Shown here: positions 54,046 to 63,205 of the stretch, in pieces
How positions within the stretch are numbered: the stretch's first letter is position 1
Layout: the number at the start of each line of letters is the position of its first letter
Position numbers and translations under genes: made by a program
Origin: Anaerosolibacter sp.
GTDB lineage: Bacteria; Bacillota; Clostridia; Peptostreptococcales; Thermotaleaceae
Length of the DNA stretch: 64,000 nt
Direction: 5' to 3'
Assembly: GCF_029240175.1 (NCBI RefSeq)
Contig: NZ_JARBTM010000017.1
Coordinates: 58,751 to 122,750, forward strand
The notes under the pieces: model-generated
Told to the model about the DNA's origin: nothing
Database searches by the model: none
The model's input: only the letters and a program-made list of their open reading frames with translations

Positions 54046-54219
54046 TCGATCACCCAATTTCCTCATGATATTAAAATTATATCACCAAATTCGATACTTG
54101 TCTAATTTGCTGTTTAACATACTTTACTATTGTTATCTTTCATTCAACACTTTATCATAAACACCTTATACTTCTTTCTTTTTAGGACATTTCCTGTTTC
54201 CTTCTAAGTCTAGACATTA

Positions 54220-55085
54220 TTACATTCTTTCAGGGGTTTCAATGCCAAGTAGCTCTAGACCGGTCTCAAGCACTTTCATAGTAAGAGATATGAGATTAAC
54301 CCACGATGCCTTTTTATCGTTGTTTTCTTCTGATATTATTTTGTTATCATGGTAGAATCTATTAAAAGTACTCGCTAGATCATAAATATAGTCACATATT
54401 TTATTTGGTGCCTTGTCTGTAAAACTCAACTCCACCATTTCATTGAATTTGGATAGCTTTAGAAATAGATTTCTTCAAGCTCATCGATTGTAAAAGGGGC
54501 TTCCTTTGGATAATCTCCTTGAAAGTTTTCATCAAAATATGGTAGATCTGTATTTCGTCTTCTTAGTTCAGATATTACCATACCTATTTGCAGACCCCAA
54601 TCACCTAAGTGAACATCACCGATTACTTTATGACCTATAAACTTAAAAATTCTCTTGAGACTCTCACCAATTATGGCTGAACGAAGATGGCCAACGTGAA
54701 GGGGTTTCGCAACATTGGCACCTCCATAATCAATAATAATGGTTTTTGGGTCAGGAACTTCATCACATCCAAGTTTCTTACTATTATACATTTCATTTAT
54801 GTATTCAGCGAGGAAACCATCCTTAATATTCATATTAATAAACCCAGGTCCAGCTACTGAAACATCATGAAATACTTCTACTTTTTTCAGTTCCTCTAAT
54901 ATCTCGTTGGCTATTTGAATAGGTGCCTTTTTATATTGCTTAGCAGCAGGAAGAGCGCCATTACATTGAAATTGGCACAAATCTGGCCTGTTTGATATTG
55001 TGACTGTGCCGTACTTTCTATCATAACCACTCTGTTCGAATTGATCTTCAACGATACTACTTATTTTCTTAATGAGCATTTTCAT
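54220..55085 (-). pseudogene. argS: Truncated arginyl-tRNA synthetase gene
   Basis: The 5' part (55085-54459) codes for 208 residues of ArgRS: the Add1 domain and the start of the catalytic domain with NVAKPLHVGHLRS, where HVGH is the HIGH motif. It ends at ELEEIYF and a stop. After about 20 bases the C-terminal anticodon-binding domain resumes in another frame (KLSKFNEMVEL, YDLASTFNRFYHDN) and ends at 54220. About 280 residues, including the KMSKS region, are missing. It cannot be an active enzyme, so another argS is needed elsewhere. Confidence 0.88.
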
Positions 55086-55127
55086 ATATACCTCCCATTG
55101 GATTATATTGATTCATTTAAAAGAGCA

Positions 55128-55335
55128 CATAAAAAATACCCGTCCCAGTAAATGAGACGGATATGCATCCGCGGTACCACTCAAATTGGCTATATAGCCC
55201 ACTCAATACTTTAACGCAGTTAACGGCTAACCCTTACATACTGTTCAGGCAGCTTCTCTGAGGCCCTCTTCTCCATTTGCTTTCTTGCAGAACTTCCACC
55301 ATACTCCTGCTCGCTATTAGAAAATATATATGGAT
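55128..55335 (-). promoter_or_regulatory. T-box leader of the broken argS
   Basis: The minus strand has a stem I region with AGCGAGCAGG and ATGGTGGAAG, then the T-box core GAGTGGTACCGCGG (55182-55169) and a terminator CCGTCTC/GGGACGG followed by T (55160-55132). Uncharged tRNA would be sensed. An AGA within CTCAGAGAAG could be the arginine specifier, but I could not fold it with certainty. Confidence 0.9.
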
Positions 55336-55597
55336 ACTCTTCTCATCACAGAATTTTTAAAAGTATTTTTTGTAAGTCATAGTATATTATTTCATATCTA
55401 CTGTCAATATATTCCTCCTCATTATCTTCTGTTCTTCAGGATTGTTATGAGATCTTTTATGAATTCTCTCCAATAAAAATAAAAAAATACCTACAGAAAT
55501 TCAAAATACAGATATCCCCATAGGTCTTTGTATTAAATAAGTACATTTTCATCCATCATAATTTTATAGAAATTGCGATGTCTATCTATTTAGCCCC
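55336..55597. other. Intergenic region between the T-box and hypE
   Basis: An AT-rich stretch. A possible terminator of the hydrogenase operon lies at about 55485-55530: on the minus strand ACCTA and TAGGT flank a long loop before TTTTTTTATTTTT. The 5' part should contain the promoter of the T-box leader. Confidence 0.4.
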
Positions 55598-56599
55598 TTA
55601 ACATATCCTTGGAATCATTTCTCCCTCCAAAGATTTTATTATCTTTCTGCCTCCAAAGCTGTTTTCAATATATACATATGGATCTCTATCGGTTAAAAAT
55701 CCCCCTATGATTTGAGCATCTCTACAGTTACTAACCTGTTGAATGCAGTGCAGTATCTCTCTTGATTTATCCTTGTCTACAACAAGAAGCATTCTTCCTT
55801 CACAAGCAATATATAAAGGGTCTAAGCCCAGCAGCTCGTTTATCGCTGCCACTTCCTTTCGAATCGGAATGTTTTTTTCTAAAAGACGTATTCCATATCC
55901 TGAATGCACCGCTAATTCATTTAGGGTAGTAGCAATACCACCTCTCGTAGGATCTCTCATAAGTTTGATATGGTCCATATAGTCTTCTAGGTGCTTTAAT
56001 ATTTCATAAAGAGGTGTGCAGTCACTTCGAAAATTACCTTTTACTTTTAGTTTATATTGTTCAATCGCTATGGTGGTTCCATGTTCAGCAATGGTACCCG
56101 TAACAATAATCTGATCCCCTGGATGGATTTTTTTGACTTGATAATTGTCTTGTATCTGCCCTATTCCACTGGTATTGATGAAAATTTGATCCACTGCACC
56201 TTTCTCTACTACCTTTGTATCACCTGTTACAATTTTTACCCCTGCAAGACTGGCAGTTTCCGCCATGGATGCTGTGATTTTTTTAAGGAGTTCTAAGTCA
56301 AAGCCTTCTTCAATAATTATTCCACAACTCATATAAAGTGGTTTTGCTCCAACCGTTACTAAGTCATTTATGGTGCCACATACGGATAGTTTTCCGATAT
56401 CACCACCCGGGAAAAATATTGGTTTTACCACGAATGTATCTGTTGTAAAAGCAATTCTCTCTTTCCCAATTTCTAAAACTGCAGCATCTAATCCCTGTGA
56501 AAGTATGGGATTAAGAAAGTGCTTATAAAAGACGTCTGTGATTAACTGCATTGTGTCCTTGCCACCATTTCCATGGCATAATTTGATCGCATTATCCAT
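55598..56599 (-). CDS. hypE: Hydrogenase maturation factor HypE
   Basis: This 333-residue enzyme dehydrates the carbamoyl group on its C-terminal Cys to make the CN ligands of the NiFe centre. It has LCHGNGGKDTMQLI, FTTDTFVVKPIFFPGGDIGKLSV, GDTKVVEKGA and DPTRGGIATTLNE, and ends PRIC, with the essential terminal cysteine. The start is ATG at 56599 after GAGGGAG; the open frame to 56644 overlaps the end of hypD. It is the last gene of the operon. Confidence 0.95.
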   Translation of the reverse strand: MDNAIKLCHGNGGKDTMQLITDVFYKHFLNPILSQGLDAAVLEIGKERIAFTTDTFVVKPIFFPGGDIGKLSVCGTINDLVTVGAKPLYMSCGIIIEEGFDLELLKKITASMAETASLAGVKIVTGDTKVVEKGAVDQIFINTSGIGQIQDNYQVKKIHPGDQIIVTGTIAEHGTTIAIEQYKLKVKGNFRSDCTPLYEILKHLEDYMDHIKLMRDPTRGGIATTLNELAVHSGYGIRLLEKNIPIRKEVAAINELLGLDPLYIACEGRMLLVVDKDKSREILHCIQQVSNCRDAQIIGGFLTDRDPYVYIENSFGGRKIIKSLEGEMIPRIC

Positions 56600-56619
56600 A
56601 ATAGGTTCTCCCTCTATAG

Positions 56620-57678
56620 CTAATATCGGTAATAGGAAGCGCATGCACCCTCACTGGAAATCATACATGGTCCCAAAGGATGTTCAGGGATGCATCCTGT
56701 TCCAAACATATTGCACGCTGTTGGCTTTTTAATCCCCAATAATATTTCTTTACACATGCATTGCGAGCGGTTTGGTTGTGGCAGCAGTTGTATATTAAAT
56801 CTCTTTAGGGCATCAAATTGAGCATAACTTGCTTTCATTGTTAATGCAGAATCTTGTATATATCCTATACCACGCCATTCTGCGCTAGATACCTCAAACA
56901 CTTCATTCATCGTTTCCTTAGCGATTCGATTTCCATGGATTCGAACAGATCGCCTATATAGGTTTTCAAATTTCTTCGTTCCTGGATTATTCCTAGATTG
57001 AACAACTGTATATATGGCACCAATAATGTCCATTGCTTCAAATCCAGCAATTACAGCAGGAATATCATATTCCTGTTCAATAAACTGGAAGTATTCTTCT
57101 CCCATCACTGCGGCCACATGGCCTGGGCAAATCATTCCATGTATATGTTGACGGTTTTGATCTAAGATAAACTTTAATACAGGAGGCATAAGCTTTAAGG
57201 AGCAAAGGAAATAAATGTTTAGTATATTCTTTTTCTGGGCTAATTGAATCGCAGAAGCAATCACCGGAGCGGTGGTTTCGAATCCAACAGCAAGGAATAC
57301 AACCAACTTATCCTTGTTATTCTGTGCAATCTCTAACGCCTCGAATGGTGTATATAAAATCTTAACGGTTTTGCTCTTTATCCGCTGATCTAATATACTT
57401 TCATAGGCCCCTCTTACCCTCACAAGATCACCAAAAGTAGTCAATATGACGTTATCATTCTCCAGTATCTTTATAGCAGCATCTATCGTACTCTCGGAGG
57501 TTACACAAACGGGGCATCCTGGACCAGATAACAGCTGAGTTTCAGGGTTTAACAATGATCTTATTCCATATTTACCTATGGCATAGGTGTGGGTTCCACA
57601 GACCTCCATTATTTTTGTTTCCTGTTTATTCAATCCATTTATTTCTTCTATCATCCTACTTATCAGATTTTCATCCAT
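56620..57678 (-). CDS. hypD: Hydrogenase maturation factor HypD
   Basis: This 352-residue iron-sulfur protein carries the Fe(CN)2CO group with HypC. It has MEVCGTHT, LLSGPGCPVCVT, FGDLVRVRG, AVGFETTAPV, CPGHVAAVMG and the C-terminal cysteine cluster (CMCKEILLGIKKPTAC, FGTGC). Its ATG overlaps the hypC stop by eight bases. Confidence 0.96.
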   Translation of the reverse strand: MDENLISRMIEEINGLNKQETKIMEVCGTHTYAIGKYGIRSLLNPETQLLSGPGCPVCVTSESTIDAAIKILENDNVILTTFGDLVRVRGAYESILDQRIKSKTVKILYTPFEALEIAQNNKDKLVVFLAVGFETTAPVIASAIQLAQKKNILNIYFLCSLKLMPPVLKFILDQNRQHIHGMICPGHVAAVMGEEYFQFIEQEYDIPAVIAGFEAMDIIGAIYTVVQSRNNPGTKKFENLYRRSVRIHGNRIAKETMNEVFEVSSAEWRGIGYIQDSALTMKASYAQFDALKRFNIQLLPQPNRSQCMCKEILLGIKKPTACNMFGTGCIPEHPLGPCMISSEGACASYYRY

Positions 57679-57904
57679 CTACTTGTCCGTCCCTGTCTAA
57701 TATACTTTTATACTGTTCTTCCAAAAATGAATAGTATTCTTTATGAATTCTCTCTATGGCACACCCCGCATGGACTAGCACATGATCACCTATCCTTGGC
57801 TCTTCGATAAGTAGAATATATACCTTCGTTTCTACGCCCATAATATCTACTAGGGCATACGCACCCTCAATGCTCATCACTTCAGCAGGTATAGCTAAAC
57901 ACAT
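57671..57904 (-). CDS. hypC: Hydrogenase maturation chaperone HypC
   Basis: This 77-residue chaperone starts MCLAIPAEVMSI with the essential Cys2, has VGDHVLVHAGCAIERI-like GDHVLVHAGCAIERI and ends in a helical tail. It brings the iron ligand group to the large subunit. It lies between hypF (10 bases) and hypD (8-base overlap). Confidence 0.96.
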   Translation of the reverse strand: MCLAIPAEVMSIEGAYALVDIMGVETKVYILLIEEPRIGDHVLVHAGCAIERIHKEYYSFLEEQYKSILDRDGQVDG

Positions 57905-57914
57905 CCCATCACCC

Positions 57915-60176
57915 CTATACTGTTTGATCTGCGATCATCAACTGTCCTATAGACACACCGCTATCATTGATTGGAATTCTCTGATTGTAGAATACCTTCA
58001 TGCCCATATAGGCAAGCTTGCTTACTGTATTGTTTAGCAAGTACTGATTTTCGAAGCAGCCCCCACTTAAAACCACTTCCGATAGTCCATATTTGTTACT
58101 CAAGGCTTGAACGACTTGAGCAGTGATATTGCATATTGCATTATGAAATTTTGAAGAAATAATGGATGCTGATACACCGTATTCTATATCTGCCATTACT
58201 TCACTGAAAAGATTTCTATAATCTATCTCCAGCACTTCACCCTCAGAAGATACATCCATGCTATAGGAATCATGAATTGACGGGTCTGCGATATTCTCAA
58301 GGATGATGGCAGCTTGGGCCTCATAGGATATTTCATGACATAATCCTACGATTGCAGATACACAATCAAACAATCGACCTAAACTGGAGGACCGATAACA
58401 GTTGATGTTACTCTTTAATGCCTGTTGGATAACATTTACTTTATCTTGTTCTATCCCCTTCAGGTATTTTCTCGGGTCATACCCAAGAGCATCTAAATAA
58501 CACGCCGCTACCCTCCAAGGTTCTTTCACAGACTGATCTCCCCCCTGGATCGTGATATATTTAAAATGTCCTGGTCGTTTAAATTCTTTCGCTGTACCCA
58601 CAAAAAACTCTCCGCCCCACACATTATCATCAGTCCCATAGCCTGTGCCGTCATAAATCACACCGATAACCGGCCCTTTTAATCCATGCTCTGCCATACA
58701 GCTGACCATATGGGCGTGGTGATGTTGAACAGGGATTTTTATTCCCTTAAATTTATCAAGTTTATTCCTGGATATAAAACTTGGATGCATGTCATAGGCC
58801 ATAACAGTTGGCTTAGAATTCATCAACTTATTGAAATGCTCCATCGTATTTTCATAGAGCTTATATGTATCAAAACCCTTGATATCACCTAGGTACTGAC
58901 TCGTATACCCGTATCCATTTTTTGAAAGACAAAATGTATTTTTCTGTTCAGCACCCAATGCTAGGATTCCATCTTTCACACCTAATTTTATGCTAAAGGG
59001 TGCATATCCCCTACCCACCCTTGTGACTATTTCTTGATTCTGAAAAACCTTCACAACGGAATCATCTACAGGTGTATTTATCTGCCGATTGTGTATCAAA
59101 AAATAGTCTGCTATTGGGTTTAAAGCATGGAATACCTCATCATCTTTATATTGAATAGGTGCACCGGATATATTGCCGCTTGTCATCACTAGAAAACGAA
59201 TATCCTGTTGAAACATTAAATGATGTAGCGGAGTATAGGGTAGCATCATGCCAAGTTTTTGAGTATCTGGCGCAATGATTTTAGGAAGGTCACAAAATTC
59301 TTTTCGATGCAATAGAACAATTGGATTTCTATTACTTTTCAGCAAATGAGCCTCTTCCTCATTCACATAACAATATAATGTTATATGATCTATATCTTTC
59401 GCCATAATGGCTAGGGGTTTATGGGGTCTATGCTTTCGCAGTCTGAGACGTAAGATGGCATTTTCATCCTCTGCATTACATACCAAGTGATACCCACCCA
59501 GCCCTTTTATGGCAACGATTTTCCCCCTTTTTATCAGTCTAACTGTTGTTGCTATTACGTCTTCACACTCAATATGCTCCCCTTGCTGATTCCGTAAAGA
59601 TAGGGTGGGGCCACATGCCGAACAACAGGTGGGTTGAGCATGAAATCTCCTATTTGATGGATCTTCATAATCTTTTCTACAATCTGGACACATTTCAAAT
59701 GATTTCATGGTTGTATTCTTGCGGTCATAGGGTAAATCTTCAATGATAGAATATCTTGGACCACATTTGGTGCAGTTGGTAAATGGATAATGATACCATC
59801 TGCTCTGACTATCCAAAATCTCATCTATGCACTCCGGACATACACTCACATCTGGAGAAATAAATCGAGAGCCATCTTCCAGCACATTGCTCTCATGAAT
59901 GGAAAATTCTTTGTATTCAACTACATCCTTCCGAGCTATTTCAATGTTTTCTACTTGAGCAAGATGAGGCGGATGACGCATTATATGTAGGACGAATCCT
60001 TTGATGTTTTCTTTTTTTCCTTCCACATGAGTCACCAAAGAAGCACCACTATTCCCTACAAAGCCTCTCAGGTTGTATTGGCAGGCTAGATTATAGACAT
60101 ATGGCCTGAAGCCCACGCCTTGCACGATCCCGAAAATCTTTATTTGGTAAGATACGTCTTTTTCTTTACCGCACAA
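57915..60176 (-). CDS. hypF: Hydrogenase maturation carbamoyltransferase HypF
   Basis: This protein of about 753 residues has an acylphosphatase domain (FGIVQGVGFRPYVYN), zinc-finger cysteines (CPECIDEIL, CTKCGPRYS, CPDCRKDY, CCSACGP), a YrdC domain (GGYHLVCNA, PLAIMAKD) and a Kae1-like domain (HHHAHMVSCMAEH, VIYDGTGYG, VVLSGGCFEN). It transfers carbamoyl from carbamoyl phosphate to HypE. The start is TTG at 60176 after AAAGGTG, or GTG at 60185. It overlaps the preceding gene. Confidence 0.95.
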   Translation of the reverse strand: MCGKEKDVSYQIKIFGIVQGVGFRPYVYNLACQYNLRGFVGNSGASLVTHVEGKKENIKGFVLHIMRHPPHLAQVENIEIARKDVVEYKEFSIHESNVLEDGSRFISPDVSVCPECIDEILDSQSRWYHYPFTNCTKCGPRYSIIEDLPYDRKNTTMKSFEMCPDCRKDYEDPSNRRFHAQPTCCSACGPTLSLRNQQGEHIECEDVIATTVRLIKRGKIVAIKGLGGYHLVCNAEDENAILRLRLRKHRPHKPLAIMAKDIDHITLYCYVNEEEAHLLKSNRNPIVLLHRKEFCDLPKIIAPDTQKLGMMLPYTPLHHLMFQQDIRFLVMTSGNISGAPIQYKDDEVFHALNPIADYFLIHNRQINTPVDDSVVKVFQNQEIVTRVGRGYAPFSIKLGVKDGILALGAEQKNTFCLSKNGYGYTSQYLGDIKGFDTYKLYENTMEHFNKLMNSKPTVMAYDMHPSFISRNKLDKFKGIKIPVQHHHAHMVSCMAEHGLKGPVIGVIYDGTGYGTDDNVWGGEFFVGTAKEFKRPGHFKYITIQGGDQSVKEPWRVAACYLDALGYDPRKYLKGIEQDKVNVIQQALKSNINCYRSSSLGRLFDCVSAIVGLCHEISYEAQAAIILENIADPSIHDSYSMDVSSEGEVLEIDYRNLFSEVMADIEYGVSASIISSKFHNAICNITAQVVQALSNKYGLSEVVLSGGCFENQYLLNNTVSKLAYMGMKVFYNQRIPINDSGVSIGQLMIADQTV

Positions 60177-60426
60177 GGATATCACCTTTCACACTATGGA
60201 TAATGGCAGATTGGTCCTCTATGTCTTCCTTCTTCACTAGTATATCTGTCCATTCACCTACAATAGATCCATTATGCTCTAGCAAAAATGCCTTCAGATT
60301 CTCAGAATTCACATGGCTGGTTAGACTGACGGCCACGATCATCTGATCAATACTTAAAATATTGTTTTCTTTGCATAATCCCTCTAACCCTTGGGATATT
60401 CTACCTAGTAAAATCGTATCATGCAT
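60166..60426 (-). CDS. HypA-like protein lacking the zinc domain
   Basis: This 86-residue protein starts MHDTILLGRISQGLEGL. HypA proteins start MHE, where Met1, His2 and Glu3 help to bind nickel. The following SIDQMIVAVSLTSHVNSENLKAFLLEH fits the HypA pattern KVRLEIGELSGV-x-ENLKFAFE. After EDI it lacks the two CxxC zinc motifs and goes to a short ending (HSVKGDILV) that resembles the C-terminal HypA strand. The position between protease and hypF also fits. No hypB is in the window. Assignment is by my own alignment. Confidence 0.62.
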   Translation of the reverse strand: MHDTILLGRISQGLEGLCKENNILSIDQMIVAVSLTSHVNSENLKAFLLEHNGSIVGEWTDILVKKEDIEDQSAIIHSVKGDILVR

Positions 60427-60880
60427 TGTTTTTCCCCCTTATATGTATCTCAATATTTTCTTGTACCGCTTCACACACCTGTGGTAAAATCGCCTCCATT
60501 GCCTCACTAAGGTCTAAGCCAAAAGAAATATCCACAATCTGAATACCTATGAAAACACCATCTACCCATTTGTCATAGAGTTTCAGTCCATCTAACAAAT
60601 TGGGTTGATGTTGGGTAAAAAAACATTTTCTGCGGAAGTCCATATTTTCTATAGGAAGATTCCAGATATCCCCTGGCATACCTTCACCATATACCCCATC
60701 CAAAATGATGAGATCATCTCCATCCTGAATCTGGTCAATGCAGTAGTCTACATCGGTTTCACCAATGATGATCTGTATATCCCGTGCTTTTAGATAATCT
60801 TTTAGATGTTCCGCGATCCTGATGGCAATGCCATCATCCGTCATCATTTGATTGCCTATGGCAATTAATTTTCTACCCAT
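60419..60880 (-). CDS. Hydrogenase maturation protease
   Basis: This 153-residue endopeptidase removes the C-terminal extension of the large subunit after nickel insertion. It has AIGNQMMTDDGIAIRIAEHL, ILDGVYGEGMPG and FFTQHQPNLLDGLKLYD; the Asp/Glu and His residues that bind nickel in HycI/HybD are in these motifs. ATG at 60880 has AAGG upstream; a TTG at 60901 would overlap the large-subunit gene. The gene overlaps the HypA-like gene by eight bases. Confidence 0.92.
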   Translation of the reverse strand: MGRKLIAIGNQMMTDDGIAIRIAEHLKDYLKARDIQIIIGETDVDYCIDQIQDGDDLIILDGVYGEGMPGDIWNLPIENMDFRRKCFFTQHQPNLLDGLKLYDKWVDGVFIGIQIVDISFGLDLSEAMEAILPQVCEAVQENIEIHIRGKNNA

Positions 60881-60893
60881 AAAATGCCCAACC

Positions 60894-62300
60894 TTACACA
60901 ACCCTTATTTTCACAGGATCGAATTGATCACTGACGATGTGGGTTGCGCAGGAGACGCAAGGGTCAAAGGAGCGCACAATCCTTCCAACTTCTACAGGAT
61001 GGTTAATGTCATGTATCAAAGTTCCTATCAATGCCTTTTCTAACGTTCCTTTAACACCTTTGGAATCTTCGGGTGAAAGGTTCCATGAGGATGGCGTAAT
61101 GATTTCATAGTTCTTTATTACTTTATTGTCTATAGATATCCAATGGCCTAATGCTCCCCTCGTGGTGTCAATGAGCCCCTTCCCTAATGCTTGATCTGGT
61201 ATAGCATAAGGTCTTTGATTCGCAGGCTGCAGCTTCATTCTTTCCAGTAACCCTTCCATAACTTCGATGATTTTCTTCACTTCCAAGACTCTTGCGATGG
61301 TTCGATCCATGGTGGATATGCCCCTTGTATATTGTCCACTCAGCCACATTCTTGCCAACGGGCCTACCTCCATGGGCAAACCCTCATATCTAGGGGCCTT
61401 GATCCATGTGTAGGCACCTTCTTTTTTTATATCTTCTTCTACCGTTGGGTCTGTTGGCTGTTGAGTATTCTTCTGGGCTTCGTACCATGCCTTATAAATA
61501 TTTTCAGTGATTTGATTTTCTTGGAATTCTTGTCTAGTTCCTCCTACCCACACGCCTGGGGCCACATAGAAGATTTCTTTATCTGGATAATCAAAAACAC
61601 CATAACTCATCAGATTTCTATAGCCGCTTCCTATATGATAGTAATCAGGGTAGTATTCAGCGATGATATATACGTCAGGAATCATTTTATCCAGCACAAA
61701 TCCTTTAATATTTTTTAAGATGGACTTTACCTTATTGAATTCTGATGCATCCAAATTAACAGTAATACCACCCACAAATATGCCATGGTTATGGGGTGCC
61801 TTTCCTCCTAATGTTGCCAGCATTTCATGGGCCAACCGGCTATATTTTAGTGATTCAAGATAGTGGCTAGCCAGTTCTTGGTTTAACTTTTCTGGCAATC
61901 TGAAATCTTGATGGGAAGCTTCATATAAAGGACTGATTTCTGGTCCTTTCACAAAGTCAGGCAGGGTATACTGATAAAAATGTCGTAAGTGATTTTGTAA
62001 AAACTCACATCCATGGATATAGTCTCGAATCATTCTATCATTTTCACTTGCTGTTACTTTCAGTGCATCTTCTAAGGCAAAAGTTGACCCCATAGAATGG
62101 GCCGTAGAACATATACCGCAGATCCGCTGGGTAAAATAGATGGCATCTAAGGGTGGTCTTCCCCTCAGCATCTTCTCAAAGCCTCGAAACAACAGACCAC
62201 TGCTTTTTGCATCGATAACAATATGGTTTTCTACTTCTATCTGTATTTCCAGGAAGCCGCTGATTCTTGTGACAGGATTTATGGTAATGATATTTCCCAT
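60894..62300 (-). CDS. NiFe hydrogenase large subunit
   Basis: This 468-residue subunit holds the Ni-Fe centre. N-terminal motif RICGICSTAHS (residues about 59-69) and C-terminal motif DPCVSCATH provide four Cys ligands; all four codons are TGC or TGT, not TGA. Fourteen residues after the His are the extension to be cut by the maturation protease. Sequence features such as GLLFRGFEKMLRGRPP place it in the uptake/group 1-2-like branch, but the exact group is not fixed. Confidence 0.95.
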   Translation of the reverse strand: MGNIITINPVTRISGFLEIQIEVENHIVIDAKSSGLLFRGFEKMLRGRPPLDAIYFTQRICGICSTAHSMGSTFALEDALKVTASENDRMIRDYIHGCEFLQNHLRHFYQYTLPDFVKGPEISPLYEASHQDFRLPEKLNQELASHYLESLKYSRLAHEMLATLGGKAPHNHGIFVGGITVNLDASEFNKVKSILKNIKGFVLDKMIPDVYIIAEYYPDYYHIGSGYRNLMSYGVFDYPDKEIFYVAPGVWVGGTRQEFQENQITENIYKAWYEAQKNTQQPTDPTVEEDIKKEGAYTWIKAPRYEGLPMEVGPLARMWLSGQYTRGISTMDRTIARVLEVKKIIEVMEGLLERMKLQPANQRPYAIPDQALGKGLIDTTRGALGHWISIDNKVIKNYEIITPSSWNLSPEDSKGVKGTLEKALIGTLIHDINHPVEVGRIVRSFDPCVSCATHIVSDQFDPVKIRVV

Positions 62301-62321
62301 ACGCTTAATCTCTCCAATCCT

Positions 62322-63188
62322 TCAATATCGGACAAAGGGTTCCATCCCATCAGGGAACCTTTCTTGGGCACATCCAATGCAAGGTGTGTTGTCTTTAATT
62401 GGCCAGTTCACATATCCATTCCACTGCCTTACAGGACAATCAGTTTTTGTGACAGGGCCGCGGCAGCCGAGTTTAAACATACACTCTTTATCCCCAAGCT
62501 TTCTTGCAAAGACACCTCGGTCAAAATAAGATCTTCTTGTACACCGATCATGGATGGATATGCCATAGAAGATTTTGGGTCTATTTTTATCATCTAATTC
62601 TGGTTTGCCAAAGTAGATGATATGGGCAATGGTCCCAGTGATCCAATCTGGATGACCCGGACATCCAGGTACCCGAATAACCTCTCGTTCTAGTACCTGA
62701 TCCACACTCACGCTTCCAGAAGGGTTTGGCTTCGCCGCTGAAGGGCCTCCATGGGATGCACAAGTCCCTACCGCTAAAACGTATTTTGCTTTTTCTCCTG
62801 CTGTTTTTACTGCCTCCAAAGCAGTAATGCGCTTTCCCCGATGACTGGCAATGATATTATAAAATCCATTATCCTTTGTGGCCACTGCTCCTTCTACAAC
62901 CAAAATAAACTCCGAAGATAGCGTATCAAGAAACTGCCCATAGGCCGCTTCTCCTTCTGCTGCCATCAAGCTGTTGCAATATCTTAACCGCACCATATCC
63001 TTCAAAAAATACGCTATATCCGGATTTTCCCCATCCATCAAGGATATGATATTCCCTGAGCATCCAGTTGCTTCAAGCCAAATCAGATTTATTTTTTCAC
63101 TGGTAGATTGTCTTACCTTATCTTTTGCCAATGCAATGATATTTTTAGCGGTCAAATTTTTCGAATGAATCATAGGACACGATTCCAC
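62322..63188 (-). CDS. NiFe hydrogenase small subunit
   Basis: This 288-residue subunit carries the electron-transfer iron-sulfur clusters. Seen: EATGCSGNIIS near residue 40, VGTCASHGG, VPGCPGHPDW, HDRCTRRSYFDRG, KLGCRGP, KTDCPVRQWNG and PCIGC. In most small subunits the first motif is CTGC; here its first Cys is Ala. No twin-arginine signal is present, so the enzyme should be cytoplasmic. GTG at 63188 has GGAGG 10 bases upstream; an ATA-rich frame to 63209 contains this site. Confidence 0.93.
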   Translation of the reverse strand: MESCPMIHSKNLTAKNIIALAKDKVRQSTSEKINLIWLEATGCSGNIISLMDGENPDIAYFLKDMVRLRYCNSLMAAEGEAAYGQFLDTLSSEFILVVEGAVATKDNGFYNIIASHRGKRITALEAVKTAGEKAKYVLAVGTCASHGGPSAAKPNPSGSVSVDQVLEREVIRVPGCPGHPDWITGTIAHIIYFGKPELDDKNRPKIFYGISIHDRCTRRSYFDRGVFARKLGDKECMFKLGCRGPVTKTDCPVRQWNGYVNWPIKDNTPCIGCAQERFPDGMEPFVRY

Positions 63189-63205
63189 TTTATTCCGCCC
63201 TCCTA

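Noticed and set aside
54459..55085. The 208-residue ArgRS N-terminal frame as a stand-alone functional gene
   Set aside because: It ends in the catalytic domain, and the matching C-terminal piece follows directly out of frame, so deletion of a normal argS explains both.
60894..60960. Selenocysteine in the C-terminal motif of the hydrogenase large subunit
   Set aside because: Both positions of DPCVSC are coded by TGC; it is a normal Cys-type NiFe enzyme.
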